From positions 372,001 to 436,000 of the forward strand of contig LR590468.1 of assembly GCA_901472505.1 (NCBI GenBank): 64,000 nt of DNA. Reading direction: 5' to 3'. The notes below the pieces were generated by a model. That model worked only from the letters and a program-made list of their open reading frames with translations, did not search any database and had not been told where the DNA came from. This document shows positions 1-12,004 of the stretch, one piece after another. A program made the translations under genes and the position numbers. Every line of letters begins with the position of its first letter. Positions within the stretch are counted from its first letter, which is position 1. The stretch comes from Proteus vulgaris. Lineage in GTDB: Bacteria; Pseudomonadota; Gammaproteobacteria; Enterobacterales; Enterobacteriaceae.

Positions 1-411
1 GATTATTTACCCGATAGCTTTGGTCCAAAAGATCTCAATATTACTTCACTATTGATGGATAAAGTTAATCACGACTACAAAATTGATAATCCTAGTGAAT
101 TAGCGCAACAAGCGCTACAAGCCACTAATCGTAGCCATGCGCCTTATAGCGAGTCGCATAGTGGTATTGCCGTTCAAATGAAAAATGGCAAAATTTTCCA
201 AGGTAGTTACGCAGAAAATGCTGCATTCAATCCAAGTTTACCGCCATTACAAGCAGCTTTAATTTTGTTAAATATGGCAGGTGAGAGTGTGATGGATATT
301 GAATCGGCTGTCTTAATCGAAAAAGCAGAGACAATTTTAACGCAATGGGATGCAACACAAGCAACATTAACTGCTTTAGGTTGTCGCCAAATGCAACGCA
401 TCACTTTGTAA
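1..411 (+). CDS. cdd: Cytidine deaminase, C-terminal part (5' end outside window)
   Basis: The reading frame is open from base 1 to a TAA at 409-411, so only the last 136 codons are present. The residues match the C-terminal domain of enterobacterial homodimeric cytidine deaminase: a PYSESHSG stretch followed by [20 protein letters not shown]. This is the second, non-catalytic deaminase-like domain of the E. coli-type enzyme; the zinc-binding catalytic domain lies upstream of the window. The enzyme deaminates cytidine and deoxycytidine to uridine and deoxyuridine in pyrimidine salvage. A hairpin follows the stop codon. Identification is by recognised family residues; the start cannot be judged. 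Confidence 0.9.
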   Translation, partial: DYLPDSFGPKDLNITSLLMDKVNHDYKIDNPSELAQQALQATNRSHAPYSESHSGIAVQMKNGKIFQGSYAENAAFNPSLPPLQAALILLNMAGESVMDIESAVLIEKAETILTQWDATQATLTALGCRQMQRITL

Positions 412-450
412 AAAGTTTTAACTTATTCCTCTAAAAATCTCTCTTAAAAA

Positions 451-480
451 AGCATCAGCATGTAAATTTTGCTGATGCTT
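451..480 (+). terminator. Hairpin downstream of cdd
   Basis: AGCATCAGCA at 451-460 pairs perfectly with TGCTGATGCT at 470-479 around a 9-base loop, 40 bases after the cdd stop. An A-run precedes the stem, but only a weak T-run follows it, so it is a moderate intrinsic terminator candidate. Confidence 0.5.
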
Positions 481-624
481 ACCAGAAAAAGTTGTAACAA
501 CCGTATCTATCTCTCATTTCTAAGCATAAAAATCATAAAAAAATAACATAAGCTGTACATATTTTTATTATTTTGTAGGATCTACAATTGTCATGTGACT
601 AACTGCCTTACAAGAGTATTTTTC

Positions 625-2322
625 ATGGAACTGGAACACGAAAGTAAACGCCCTCTCTACATCCCGTATGCAGGCCCAATCCTGCTTGAATTTCCCCTGT
701 TAAATAAAGGTAGTGCTTTCAGCGAAGAAGAACGCAGCACCTTTAACTTACATGGTTTACTGCCTGAAGCAGTTGAAACTATTGAAGAGCAGGTTGAACG
801 CGCTTATCGCCAATATCTTGATTTCAAAAACGATAACGATAAACACATTTACCTAAGAAACATCCAAGATACCAATGAAACCCTGTTTTATCGTTTATTG
901 GAATCTCACCTGACTGAAATGATGCCAATCATTTACACACCAACAGTGGGTGAAGCTTGTGAACATTTCTCTGATATTTATCGTCGTGCTCGTGGCTTGT
1001 TTATCTCTTATCCTAACCGTGCCAATATCGACGATATGCTACAAAACGCCACTAAACAAAATGTAAAAGTAATTGTTGTTACTGATGGCGAACGTATTCT
1101 TGGTTTAGGTGACCAAGGTATCGGCGGTATGGGAATTCCTATCGGTAAACTCTCTTTATATACCGCGTGTGGCGGTATCAGCCCCGCGTACACACTGCCT
1201 GTTGTACTTGATGTTGGTACTAATAACCCACAGCGTTTAAACGATCCACTGTATATGGGATGGCGCCATCCTCGTATTACTGGTGATGAATATAACGAGT
1301 TCGTTGATGAATTTATTCAAGCGGTTAAACGTCGCTGGCCAAATGTTTTACTGCAATTTGAAGACTTCGCGCAAAAAAATGCAATGCCTTTACTAAACCG
1401 TTATCGTGATGAGTTATGTTGTTTTAACGATGATATTCAAGGTACTGCGTCTGTTACCTTAGGGAGTCTGATTGCAGCTAGTCGTGCTGCAGGTCGTCAA
1501 TTAAAAGACCAAACCGTCACTTTCTTAGGTGCAGGCTCCGCAGGTTGTGGTATTGCTGAGCAAATCATTGCCCAAATGAAATCTGAAGGCTTAAGCGATG
1601 AACAAGCGCGTAAGCGTATCTTCATGGTTGACCGTTTTGGCTTATTAACAGATAAACTGCCAAATTTACTTGATTTCCAAAGCAAACTTATCCAAAAAAG
1701 TGAAACTCTTGCTAATTGGGAAACTGAAAGCGATGCGATTTCACTGTTAGAAGTGGTTAAGAATGCAAAACCAACGATCCTAATTGGTGTATCAGGACAA
1801 GCAGGGTTATTCACTGAAGAAATTATTCGTGAAATGCACAAACACTGTGAACGCCCTATCGTGATGCCATTATCTAACCCAACTTCACGTGTTGAAGCGC
1901 GCCCTGAAGATATTATCAATTGGACGGATGGCCAAGCTTTAGTTGCAACGGGTAGCCCATTTGCACCTGTAAAATACAAAGATAAAGAGTATCCAATTGC
2001 ACAATGTAATAACTCTTATATCTTCCCAGGCATTGGGTTAGGTGTTATTGCCTGTGGTGCTAAACGTGTGACTGATGCCATGTTAATGGTTGCAAGTCGT
2101 GCATTAGCTGATTGCTCACCAATGGCAAAAGACGGTAATGGCTCTCTATTACCTTTACTGGCAGATATTCAACAAGTTTCGCGTTATATTGCAAAACAAG
2201 TTGCAAAGGAAGCACAAGTCCAAGGTGTTGCTACTGTCACCTCAGATTCGGCTTTAGAAGAAGCGATTGAACGTAATTATTGGCAACCTGAATACCGCAT
2301 TTATAAAAGAACGTCATTCTAA
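625..2322 (+). CDS. maeA: NAD-dependent malic enzyme
   Basis: This 565-residue protein converts malate to pyruvate and CO2 with NAD+, in the cytosol. It closely resembles E. coli MaeA (SfcA) end to end. The malic-enzyme signature [10 protein letters not shown] lies near residues 103-112, and the conserved [20 protein letters not shown] block follows. The dinucleotide-binding loop [10 protein letters not shown] is near residue 302, and the [12 protein letters not shown] and ATGSPF blocks are intact. A GTG at 595 would add ten residues. I chose ATG 625 because [18 protein letters not shown] aligns with the E. coli N-terminus. The gene is monocistronic, with its own terminator. Confidence 0.95.
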   Translation: MELEHESKRPLYIPYAGPILLEFPLLNKGSAFSEEERSTFNLHGLLPEAVETIEEQVERAYRQYLDFKNDNDKHIYLRNIQDTNETLFYRLLESHLTEMMPIIYTPTVGEACEHFSDIYRRARGLFISYPNRANIDDMLQNATKQNVKVIVVTDGERILGLGDQGIGGMGIPIGKLSLYTACGGISPAYTLPVVLDVGTNNPQRLNDPLYMGWRHPRITGDEYNEFVDEFIQAVKRRWPNVLLQFEDFAQKNAMPLLNRYRDELCCFNDDIQGTASVTLGSLIAASRAAGRQLKDQTVTFLGAGSAGCGIAEQIIAQMKSEGLSDEQARKRIFMVDRFGLLTDKLPNLLDFQSKLIQKSETLANWETESDAISLLEVVKNAKPTILIGVSGQAGLFTEEIIREMHKHCERPIVMPLSNPTSRVEARPEDIINWTDGQALVATGSPFAPVKYKDKEYPIAQCNNSYIFPGIGLGVIACGAKRVTDAMLMVASRALADCSPMAKDGNGSLLPLLADIQQVSRYIAKQVAKEAQVQGVATVTSDSALEEAIERNYWQPEYRIYKRTSF

Positions 2323-2351
2323 GTCAGTTTTTGTCACTAAGTACCATTCTG

Positions 2352-2387
2352 AAAAGCGCGTCATTACTTAATATGAGGCGCTTTTTT
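2352..2387 (+). terminator. Intrinsic terminator of maeA
   Basis: AAAAGCGC at 2352-2359 pairs with GCGCTTTT at 2378-2385, with an inner TCAT/ATGA pairing, followed by a T-run. It begins 30 bases after the maeA stop. Confidence 0.8.
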
Positions 2388-2446
2388 CTTGCTTCCCTAT
2401 CTCCGCTCAAGTAGCCTTAAGCATTATTAAAGTCATGCGTCATTAA

Positions 2447-4335
<1,889 letters not shown>

Positions 4336-4349
4336 TTTTATTTAAAATC

Positions 4350-5009
4350 TCAAAGATGACGAACAGCGCGCAAAAATTCCTGACGCGTATTTTGACTCGA
4401 TTTAAATAACCCACCTAATGAGGTTGTTGTCGTTGCACTCGTTGCATCGCGAATACCACGAGCTTTAACACAGTAGTGAACAGCATCTATCGAAACTGCC
4501 ACATTTTTTGTGCCTAATAACGTTTGTAATGCAATCAGTATTTGTTGCGTTAAGCGTTCTTGAACTTGAGGACGTTGAGCAAAAAACTGCACAATACGGT
4601 TAATTTTAGATAAACCAATCACTTTATCTTTTGGGATATAAGCCACAATCGCTTTACCATCAATGGTGACAAAATGATGCTCACAAGTACTGGTTAATGT
4701 GATATCCCGTACCGTCACCATTTCATCCACTTGCATTTTATTTTCAATGAGCGTGATTTTTGGGAAATTGTGATAATCCAGTCCTGAGAAAATTTCATCA
4801 ACATACATTTTAGCAATACGACGAGGCGTTTCAGCCAAACTATCGTCGCTTAAATCCAGGTTTAACAGCTTCATCACTTCTGTCATATGATGTTCAATTT
4901 GCTGTTTACTCTCACTTGGAGATAGCTTTGATTCACGAAGAGGCGTTTCCAAACCGCGTTCAACTAACGCAGCGTGCACCCATTGCGCCTCTTTACTTAA
5001 TGATGACAT
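4350..5009 (-). CDS. folE: GTP cyclohydrolase I
   Basis: This 219-residue cytosolic enzyme converts GTP to 7,8-dihydroneopterin triphosphate, the first step of folate/pterin synthesis. The zinc ligands and active site are visible: TSTCEHH (Cys109, His111, His112) and VHYCVKARG (Cys180). The C-terminal half is nearly identical to E. coli FolE. An in-frame ATG at 5028-5030 would add seven residues. I chose the ATG at 5007-5009 because [20 protein letters not shown] aligns with E. coli and a GGAG-type ribosome site stands before it. It is followed closely by yeiB. Confidence 0.95.
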   Translation of the reverse strand: MSSLSKEAQWVHAALVERGLETPLRESKLSPSESKQQIEHHMTEVMKLLNLDLSDDSLAETPRRIAKMYVDEIFSGLDYHNFPKITLIENKMQVDEMVTVRDITLTSTCEHHFVTIDGKAIVAYIPKDKVIGLSKINRIVQFFAQRPQVQERLTQQILIALQTLLGTKNVAVSIDAVHYCVKARGIRDATSATTTTSLGGLFKSSQNTRQEFLRAVRHL

Positions 5010-5163
5010 TGGACTCTCCGATAAACACATTAATTAAGTCGCTGTTGTCACGCTCAGCGACAACAACCTACACTTTAGATGACCTGAATCACATTATCCA
5101 GCAATACCGCATTTTTCGTTATGAAATTATTGCATTTTTGTGTGAACTATTTTTAGCTTAAAT

Positions 5164-6327
5164 CTAATTTTTTTCATTTAAACACACCAGAAAACCACCG
5201 ATGATCAACACGATAAAGGCAACGTAAAGCGCGGGTTCTAATTTTCCTGTTAATGCTGTTGAAAGTGAAGATATAACAGGACCAACTAATTGCCCAATGG
5301 CATAAAAAGTCGTGAGTAAACCCGCCATATAGCGCCCATGATCAGGCGCTAATTCTCGACCTCGTAAAAAAGCAAGTTGTACTGCACACATCAAACCGCC
5401 ACCAACTAAAAAAGCACCTATCGCAAGCCCTGTTATTGTTGGTATCCACTCTGCAATTAAAATGCCTAATGCTTGGAGCCAAAGTGTAATAGCTAATCGT
5501 AACTGTGTGTTTAATACATTACGCGTTAAAATGGCAATTCCAATACACAATGCAGCAGAAGCACCAAAAACAGGCCAAACAAATTGTGCAATTAAACTAC
5601 CCGGAAAGCGCTCTGCCGCCATTTGAGAAAGAAATGTGGCCGGTAAAATATAACCAAAACCTGCAAAGGTATAACCCCAAATCAACTTTTTCATTGCTGG
5701 GGTCAGTGTTAAAGGTGCAACTTTTACGTTTTCTCGGCTCATCGCCCAAGGTTTAGGAAGGTGATAGCTCACATATATTGCACAAATAAAAGCAAGTGAA
5801 CCATAAATAATCCAGCCAGCCATCGCCGTCATTTGCCATTTCATAATTAATACAGCAAGCATACCGCTAATGAATATACCCGCTCCTGTACCAGCATAAA
5901 CAGCAACACTTAAAGCAGGACGATTTAACCGAGCCAGTAACTCATTGGCCCATGAGGCTACCAACACAAGTGTCCAGCCACTTGCCCAACCAATAAAAAA
6001 ACGGGCAATACTGTGTGTAAAGGCATCATTTAAAAAGGCAGACAACAAGGTAATAACAACGGATCCCCAAAGTCCAGCCCACAAGCGATATCCCACACCG
6101 TTAATAGCTCTCATGGCATCATAAGAGCCTGCGAGATAACCAAGGTAATTAAATGCCGCGACAATACCTGCGCTCGTGAGTGTCAATTGAGATCCCGCAA
6201 TCATCAGTGGCACCTGTGGTGTAAAGGTAAAACGCCCTATTCCCATCGCTACGACCAAAGCAAGAAAACCACTAAACGCGATATGAAAAGCTTGCGCTGA
6301 ATGACTTTGGTGATTTGAAGTATTCAT
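5164..6327 (-). CDS. YbfB/YjiJ-type MFS transporter
   Basis: This 387-residue polytopic protein of about twelve membrane segments opens with the typical YbfB/YjiJ-family stretch LALVVAMGIGRFTFTPQVPLM and has the GYLAGSY helix-2 motif of the group. Family members are uncharacterised major facilitator transporters, and no substrate can be read from the sequence. It is divergent from moeA and lies upstream of folE on the same strand, with a 154-base gap that probably contains the folE promoter. I do not infer a pathway link. Confidence 0.8.
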   Translation of the reverse strand: MNTSNHQSHSAQAFHIAFSGFLALVVAMGIGRFTFTPQVPLMIAGSQLTLTSAGIVAAFNYLGYLAGSYDAMRAINGVGYRLWAGLWGSVVITLLSAFLNDAFTHSIARFFIGWASGWTLVLVASWANELLARLNRPALSVAVYAGTGAGIFISGMLAVLIMKWQMTAMAGWIIYGSLAFICAIYVSYHLPKPWAMSRENVKVAPLTLTPAMKKLIWGYTFAGFGYILPATFLSQMAAERFPGSLIAQFVWPVFGASAALCIGIAILTRNVLNTQLRLAITLWLQALGILIAEWIPTITGLAIGAFLVGGGLMCAVQLAFLRGRELAPDHGRYMAGLLTTFYAIGQLVGPVISSLSTALTGKLEPALYVAFIVLIIGGFLVCLNEKN

Positions 6328-6547
6328 TGATATCCATTATTTTGTTTTATTGTTTTATACATTTTAAATGTGCTGTTTATTAATAATAGAACAAGCAACA
6401 TATTAACCCCAGACAGTTAACATTTTTTGCAACAAGATGTTTCATTTCTTTCTAGTCACAAGATGATCTCTGACATGATGATGTTCATCGTGATAGATTA
6501 GTATCATGAAATAAAACAGAACATTTCGATAGATCTTGGAGTATATA

Positions 6548-7789
6548 ATGAGTCAATGTCACGTTAGCGGTTTATTATCTCTTGATGAAGCGCTAGAAAA
6601 ACTACTTGAAAAACCGCTGGCAATTACCGATACCCTTAACATCCCATTAAATAATGCAGCCAATTATATTCTAAGTGCAGATATTACATCTCCACTCAAT
6701 GTTCCGCCTTTTGATAATTCTGCAATGGATGGTTACGGACTTCGTTACGCTGACTTAGACGCTCAAACTCCTCTTCCTGTGGCAGGAAAATCATTCGCTG
6801 GTATTCCTTTTGAGGGAGAACTTCCTGCTGGTCAATGTGTACGCATTATGACAGGGGCAATGGTTCCTACTGGTGTTGATACTGTCATTATGCAAGAAGA
6901 AGCAGAGATAAGCGAAAGTGGTATTCGTTTTCCTCATCCAGCGAAAAAAGGCCAAAATATTCGCCATATTGGTGAAGATATTAAGGAAAATGAGGTTGTA
7001 TTACCGGCGGGCACTAAGCTTTCAACAGCACAATTACCCTTAATCGCCTCTTTAGGGATCGCCACTGTACACGTTTATCGACGTTTAAAAGTTGCCGTTT
7101 TCTCAACGGGTGATGAGTTACAAACTATCGGTCAGCCATTAAAAGCGGGGCAAATTTATGATACCAATCGTTTTGCTGTCCGCCTAATGCTTGAAAAATT
7201 GGGTTGTGAAGTTTTAGATTTAGGCGTTATTCCTGACTCACCGGAAAAACTCCGTGAAACCTTTAAAAAAGCAGATCAAGAAGCCGATTTAGTGATCAGC
7301 AGTGGTGGCGTTTCTGTCGGTGAGGCTGATTATACCAAACAAATTCTTGATGAAATTGGCGAAATTGGTTTTTGGAAATTAGCCATTAAACCAGGAAAAC
7401 CTTTTGCCTTTGGTCGATTACATCATGCATGGTTCTGTGGCTTACCGGGTAATCCTGTTTCAGCAACGGTCACATTCTACCAATTGGTTCAGCCTTTAAT
7501 CGCGCGCTTGTCAGGCTTTAGTCATTGGAAAGCACCACAACGTTTCCAAGCCATAGCTCAATCATCATTGAAAAAATCAGTAGGCCGTCTTGATTTTCAA
7601 CGTGGTATTGCAAGTATTAATGCTGAGGGTGTTTGGCAAGTGGATACTTCAGGCCACCAAGGCTCTCACGTTTATAGCTCTTTTAGTGTTGCTAACTGCT
7701 TTATCGTTTTAGAGCGTGAACGAGGCAAAATCGCAGCGGGCGAAACCGTTACTATCGAGCTATTTAATTCCCTGTTAAAAAGCGAATAG
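6548..7789 (+). CDS. moeA: Molybdopterin molybdenumtransferase MoeA
   Basis: This 413-residue protein inserts molybdenum into adenylated molybdopterin, the last step of Moco synthesis. Conserved blocks include [12 protein letters not shown] near residue 58, [11 protein letters not shown], the FSTGDEL stretch and [12 protein letters not shown] of the MoCF-biosynthesis fold, and [10 protein letters not shown]. An upstream in-frame TTG at 6536 is unlikely, because TTGGAG there is the ribosome site for ATG 6548. moeB follows after 5 bases, giving a moeAB operon as in E. coli. Confidence 0.95.
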   Translation: MSQCHVSGLLSLDEALEKLLEKPLAITDTLNIPLNNAANYILSADITSPLNVPPFDNSAMDGYGLRYADLDAQTPLPVAGKSFAGIPFEGELPAGQCVRIMTGAMVPTGVDTVIMQEEAEISESGIRFPHPAKKGQNIRHIGEDIKENEVVLPAGTKLSTAQLPLIASLGIATVHVYRRLKVAVFSTGDELQTIGQPLKAGQIYDTNRFAVRLMLEKLGCEVLDLGVIPDSPEKLRETFKKADQEADLVISSGGVSVGEADYTKQILDEIGEIGFWKLAIKPGKPFAFGRLHHAWFCGLPGNPVSATVTFYQLVQPLIARLSGFSHWKAPQRFQAIAQSSLKKSVGRLDFQRGIASINAEGVWQVDTSGHQGSHVYSSFSVANCFIVLERERGKIAAGETVTIELFNSLLKSE

Positions 7790-7794
7790 CCTTT

Positions 7795-8562
7795 ATGAGT
7801 ATAGAATTAACCGATGAAGAAACACTACGCTATAATCGCCAGATTGTATTGCGAGGCTTTGATTTTGATGGTCAAGAAGCGTTGAAAAGCGCTTCTGTAC
7901 TAATTGTTGGCGCAGGTGGCTTAGGATGTAGCGCTTCGCAATATCTAACGGCCGCTGGCGTAGGGAAACTTACATTATTAGATTTTGATACCGTTTCTCT
8001 TTCTAATCTTCAGCGCCAAATTCTTCATCGCGATGCCACGATTGGTCAACCCAAAGTACTCTCTGCAAAAGCCACATTAGAAGCTATTAATCCTCATGTC
8101 ACAATAGAAACCGTTGATGCATTACTTGAAGATGAGGCTTTAGCACAGCTTATTAGCCAACATGATATTGTTATGGATTGTACGGATAATGTGACTGTGC
8201 GCGAACAACTTAATCGTCTCTGCTTTCATCAGAAGAAACCGCTAGTATCTGGTGCTGCTATTCGTATGGAAGGTCAAATCAGTGTATTCACCTACCAAAA
8301 TGGCGAACCTTGCTATCGTTGTCTGAGCCACCTTTTTGGCGATAACGCCTTGAGTTGTGTTGAAGCGGGCATAATGGCGCCTGTTGTGGGTACTATCGGT
8401 ACATTACAAGCCGTTGAAGCAATAAAGTTACTCACTGACTACGGTGAAAATTTGCATGGCAAAGTATTAATGTTTGACGCAATGCGAATGCAATTTCGTG
8501 AGTTTAAGCTCCCTAAAAACCCACATTGCGAAGTGTGCTCCGCCAATTTACCTGACAACTAA
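7795..8562 (+). CDS. moeB: Molybdopterin-synthase adenylyltransferase MoeB
   Basis: This 255-residue E1-like enzyme adenylates the C-terminal Gly-Gly of MoaD (encoded at 36,273) so that it can receive sulfur. The nucleotide-binding GAGGLGC lies near residue 40, with a conserved DFDTVSLSNLQRQ block, DCTDN, and paired zinc CxxC motifs (CYRC near residue 172 and CEVC near 244). The family's catalytic-type cysteine lies in NALSCVEAGI. It is coupled to moeA. Confidence 0.95.
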   Translation: MSIELTDEETLRYNRQIVLRGFDFDGQEALKSASVLIVGAGGLGCSASQYLTAAGVGKLTLLDFDTVSLSNLQRQILHRDATIGQPKVLSAKATLEAINPHVTIETVDALLEDEALAQLISQHDIVMDCTDNVTVREQLNRLCFHQKKPLVSGAAIRMEGQISVFTYQNGEPCYRCLSHLFGDNALSCVEAGIMAPVVGTIGTLQAVEAIKLLTDYGENLHGKVLMFDAMRMQFREFKLPKNPHCEVCSANLPDN

Positions 8563-8578
8563 CCACTCTGATACTTTT

Positions 8579-8617
8579 CGATAAGGTAAGCCTAACGTCT
8601 TCAACCTTACCTTATCG
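8579..8617 (+). terminator. Long hairpin after moeAB
   Basis: CGATAAGGTAAG at 8579-8590 pairs perfectly with CTTACCTTATCG at 8606-8617 (12 bp stem, 15-base loop), just after the moeB stop. No T-run follows, so it may stabilise the 3' end rather than terminate by itself. Confidence 0.5.
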
Positions 8618-8832
8618 ACCCTCAAATATAAGGGTGTTCACCTGTTTTATCATCATTTTAATCGCGTTTTAAGTCATATTCCTCGTTAAATCAATGTAAC
8701 ACACTTGTAGTATTCAACTTGATTTAATTCTACTATAACCGCCCGCGTCAAAACGCAACAGGATGCCCGATAAGCACAGATACTCATCTAAGCACAAGTT
8801 TAACGTGCTAAAAAGCAATACAAGGTAGAAGA

Positions 8833-10533
8833 ATGACATTTCAAATTGCAGACACTCTTTATTACAACGGGTTTATTTATACCGCGGATCATCATGATAA
8901 TATTGTTGATGCTATCGCGATAAACCAGGGTGTAATTATAGCTACAGGTAAAAAAGAGTGTTTACTTTCTTACTGTAATGACAAAACTGAACTGATTGAT
9001 TTACAGGGAAAAATGGCTATGCCTGGCATTATTGATGCACATATGCACCCATTTTGGGGTGGTGCAACATTAGCGGGTTGCCATCTTGATTATCAATCAC
9101 TCTCTATCGATGATATTTTATCGCGCATTCAAAAATACCTTGATGAAAATTTTATTAATAGTGATAACGAATGGTTAAAGGTCTCTGCATGGTATCGTGA
9201 AGGAATGCAACCAGAAGGTGTACAAATGACACGTTATCACCTTGATACCCTAAATACGACTCGCCCTATTTTACTTTTTTCTAGTGATTGTCATAGCGTT
9301 CTTGCTAATTCTCGAGCTTTAGAACTGTTAAATATCACTGCTGAAACACCCGATCCTCCTGATGGAAATATCGAGCGTGATGGCGATAGAACTCCCATTG
9401 GCATTCTTGAAGATGCCCCCGCAATGCAAGCCATTGATAGCTTGCCTCCACTCACTGAAGCACAAAACCTACACATAGCCCGTCATGTTCAAAAATTATT
9501 AAATGAACAAGGCGTAACCACCATTATGGATGCGCGTGCGGGTGAACCTCAATTACGCGCCTTTAATACATTAAGAAAAGCCGGTGAACTGACCCTTCGT
9601 GTTGAAAATGCCGTTGAAATCACACCCGATGATGTGCCATCTATTGATGATATTCCAAACGCGGTACGCCATGCTACAACTCGTTTTTCACAATGGCATC
9701 AAATCAGCGAAAATGCTCAACCCAGCGTTGCTATCCGTCATATTAAACTTTTTCTTGATGGTGTATTACAAGCGCCGATTATGACAGCTCGTTTACACGC
9801 ACCATATCGCATCAATGTGGGCACAGATGACACACCACATTGGCAACCATCTGAACATGTTGGTGACCTCTATTTTTCACCTGAAATCTTAACGCCATTA
9901 ATCATAGAAATTGCTCGTGAGGGTTATCATCCTCATATTCATACCGTTGCTGAAGGTGCAATCAGCACAGCACTGGATGCTATCAGTGAAATGCGTAAAG
10001 TCTTACCTAAAAAAGACATTAGACCGGGGCTTGCGCATAATGAATTGATGTGTGAAAAAGATTATGCTCGTTTTACACAACTAAAAACCACCCCTTTTCT
10101 CTCCTTCCAATGGGCTGCTGTAGAGCAGAGCAATATCGAAAAAGATATTGAAATGCTAGGTAAATCTCGCTGTGACTATTTGGAAACGGCAGGAAAATTT
10201 ATTGATGCAGGCGTCACCGTGGCTTTTGGTAGCGACTGGCCGATAGATCCACTTAATGAATGGTACAATTTTAAAGTTGCAATGACGCGCCAAAAAAATG
10301 TCACAAGCCCACGCCTTGATAACGATCGCAATCTTACATTAATTGAAGTCTTACGAGCTGCTACCATTAATGCCGCTCAGGCATTGGATATGGAGAGACA
10401 AATTGGATCATTAGAAGTCGGAAAATTTGCTGATTTTATTGTATTAGATAGAAACCTGTTTGAAATATCGGCAGAAGATGTTGAAAATGTCAGGGTATTG
10501 TGTACGATCATAGCGGGGAAACCCACAATTTAG
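8833..10533 (+). CDS. YtcJ-like amidohydrolase (amidohydrolase_3 family)
   Basis: This 566-residue metal-dependent hydrolase has the metal-binding DAHMHPFW near residue 72 and the conserved LFLDGVLQ block where other family members place a metal-site lysine or glutamate region. Histidine-containing HIHTVAEGA and the late GSDWPIDPLNEW aspartate motif are also present. The C-terminus (GSLEVGKFADFIVLDRN) is the usual closing beta-sandwich of amidohydrolases. No signal peptide is visible. Substrates of YtcJ-like enzymes are mostly unknown, so I assign none. An AAGGTAGAAG ribosome site precedes the ATG, and a strong terminator follows. Confidence 0.82.
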   Translation: MTFQIADTLYYNGFIYTADHHDNIVDAIAINQGVIIATGKKECLLSYCNDKTELIDLQGKMAMPGIIDAHMHPFWGGATLAGCHLDYQSLSIDDILSRIQKYLDENFINSDNEWLKVSAWYREGMQPEGVQMTRYHLDTLNTTRPILLFSSDCHSVLANSRALELLNITAETPDPPDGNIERDGDRTPIGILEDAPAMQAIDSLPPLTEAQNLHIARHVQKLLNEQGVTTIMDARAGEPQLRAFNTLRKAGELTLRVENAVEITPDDVPSIDDIPNAVRHATTRFSQWHQISENAQPSVAIRHIKLFLDGVLQAPIMTARLHAPYRINVGTDDTPHWQPSEHVGDLYFSPEILTPLIIEIAREGYHPHIHTVAEGAISTALDAISEMRKVLPKKDIRPGLAHNELMCEKDYARFTQLKTTPFLSFQWAAVEQSNIEKDIEMLGKSRCDYLETAGKFIDAGVTVAFGSDWPIDPLNEWYNFKVAMTRQKNVTSPRLDNDRNLTLIEVLRAATINAAQALDMERQIGSLEVGKFADFIVLDRNLFEISAEDVENVRVLCTIIAGKPTI

Positions 10534-10548
10534 CTGAATAATATAATT

Positions 10549-10580
10549 AATAAACCCGTGTAAAGCGGGTTTATTTTTAT
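10549..10580 (+). terminator. Intrinsic terminator of the amidohydrolase gene
   Basis: AATAAACCCG at 10549-10558 pairs with CGGGTTTATT at 10566-10575, followed by T's. It may also serve the convergent GNAT gene. Confidence 0.8.
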
Positions 10581-10622
10581 CTATGCACTTAATCCCATGA
10601 GAATTAAGATAAATTTAATCTG

Positions 10623-11087
10623 CTACAAAGTAATCCCCATTACAGTGCTTACTTCTTTTAATCCTTCTCGCTCGTAAAAACGCTTAGCTGCACTATTTTC
10701 AGCTAATACCGATAACTCAAGATGCGTCATTTTCTCTGATTTCGCCCACTCTTTCATGGCGTTAAGCAATAAGCTCCCAGTGCCTTGACTACGAATAGTA
10801 GGATCAACAACGATATCATAAATATAGGCGTATTTACGTTGCACTAAGCAGTTAAACATTGGCGTTTCTTGTATTTGCGCCATACTAAATCCAACAATTT
10901 TACCGTCTAAATCGGCCACTAACAGATGAAACTTATTATTTTTTATTCCATTAATAATAAAAGCTTCATCTTGCTTACCTGGTTTTAATCGATCGGGTTG
11001 TAATTTTGCCATTTCATTAAATAAAACCGAGTAAAGTGCATTAATTTCTTCCACATCAGAAAAAATTGCTTTTCTTATTATTATCAT
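10623..11087 (-). CDS. GNAT-family N-acetyltransferase
   Basis: This 154-residue protein has the GNAT fold: MIIIRKAIFSDVEEINALY at the N-terminus, a YAYIYDIVVDPTIRSQGTGSLLL acetyl-CoA-binding motif A (RxxGxG) near residues 88-110, and a closing ENSAAKRFYEREGL stretch. It would acetylate an amine on an unknown small molecule or protein. The start is 9 bases after the stop of the upstream LOG-family gene on the same strand, so the two probably form an operon. Confidence 0.82.
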   Translation of the reverse strand: MIIIRKAIFSDVEEINALYSVLFNEMAKLQPDRLKPGKQDEAFIINGIKNNKFHLLVADLDGKIVGFSMAQIQETPMFNCLVQRKYAYIYDIVVDPTIRSQGTGSLLLNAMKEWAKSEKMTHLELSVLAENSAAKRFYEREGLKEVSTVMGITL

Positions 11088-11096
11088 TTTTTACCT

Positions 11097-11675
11097 TTAT
11101 TTGTTGTAGGTTTTTACCGGAGGTGCAATATATGTTTCAAACTTATCTAATAATTGAATAGGACATTGTTCTACAATTGCCATATTGCGATATTTTTCAT
11201 GTAGGAATTGTTCGTCCGCCATTTTATCAATCATCATTAATAATGGTGAATAAAACTGATTAATATTAAGTATGCCCAAGGGTTTTTTATGCAACCCAAT
11301 TTGGCTCCATGTAAAGACTTCACTAAACTCCTCTAATGTACCAAAACCACCAGGTAAAGCGACAAAACCTTCTGCTAGTTCTATCATTTTGCTTTTACGC
11401 TGATGCATGGTCTCAACAACGTGCAGTTCAGTCAGATTTTTATGAGAAATTTCACGCCCTTCTAATAGCGTAGGAATAACCCCAATTACTTTTCCGCCTT
11501 CAGCTAATACTGTATCTGCAAGTGTACCCATAATTCCCACACTTGCTCCTCCATAAATTAAGGTAATATTACGTTTAACCAGCTCTTCGGCAAAAATAAT
11601 GGCTTGTTCTTTATAAATAGGTGAGGCCCCTAAACTAGAACCACAATACACAGCGATAGATTTTATTTTATTCAT
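11097..11675 (-). CDS. LOG-family protein (nucleoside 5'-monophosphate phosphoribohydrolase type)
   Basis: This 192-residue Rossmann-like protein has the two hallmarks of the LOG (lysine decarboxylase-like) family: GGASVGIMG near residue 41 and PGGFGTLEE near residue 108. Characterised members cleave the N-glycosidic bond of nucleoside monophosphates (cytokinin activation in plants, a purine/pyrimidine NMP role in bacteria). Older annotations as lysine decarboxylase are misleading. It heads a two-gene unit with the GNAT gene. Confidence 0.85.
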   Translation of the reverse strand: MNKIKSIAVYCGSSLGASPIYKEQAIIFAEELVKRNITLIYGGASVGIMGTLADTVLAEGGKVIGVIPTLLEGREISHKNLTELHVVETMHQRKSKMIELAEGFVALPGGFGTLEEFSEVFTWSQIGLHKKPLGILNINQFYSPLLMMIDKMADEQFLHEKYRNMAIVEQCPIQLLDKFETYIAPPVKTYNK

Positions 11676-12004
11676 TTTTTATTCTCATTTTGCTAGTTAA
11701 AACGAATGTCGAATTATACTTAAGCCTACTTTGATAAAAAAGGTTAAAAAAAGTGTTTTTGCACTTTTATCATGCATATATCTTTAATTATTATTAAATC
11801 TTATATTTAAATTATCCTATTCTTTATTTTATTCAATATTAATTGACTTGTATTTTAACTAAATTTATTCAACTAAATTTAAATAAAAATATTTATTAAT
11901 AAATAACTATATTAAAGCACGTAATTTTATTTTATATTATGCGATCCTTTGTTATTTCGCTAACAGAGCACACATACGATTGATTATTGACGAGGTTTTA
12001 TAGG
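11676..12004. other. AT-rich divergent intergenic region (LOG / rhtA)
   Basis: This 329-base spacer between divergent genes is extremely AT-rich and has no credible reading frame. The motif AACTAAATTTA occurs twice in direct repeat near 11855-11882. It presumably contains both promoters, but no specific operator was recognised. Confidence 0.5.

Noticed and set aside
1497..1979. Long antisense open frame in maeA
   Set aside because: It lies fully inside a strongly conserved enzyme gene on the other strand, with no ribosome site or recognisable product. Other antisense frames in folE, moaA, uvrB and bioB are rejected on the same grounds.
5041..5070. MetJ box or regulatory hairpin in the folE leader
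   Set aside because: The GTTGTC/GACAAC inverted repeat at 5043-5064 is short, and no AGACGTCT-like MetJ boxes are seen.
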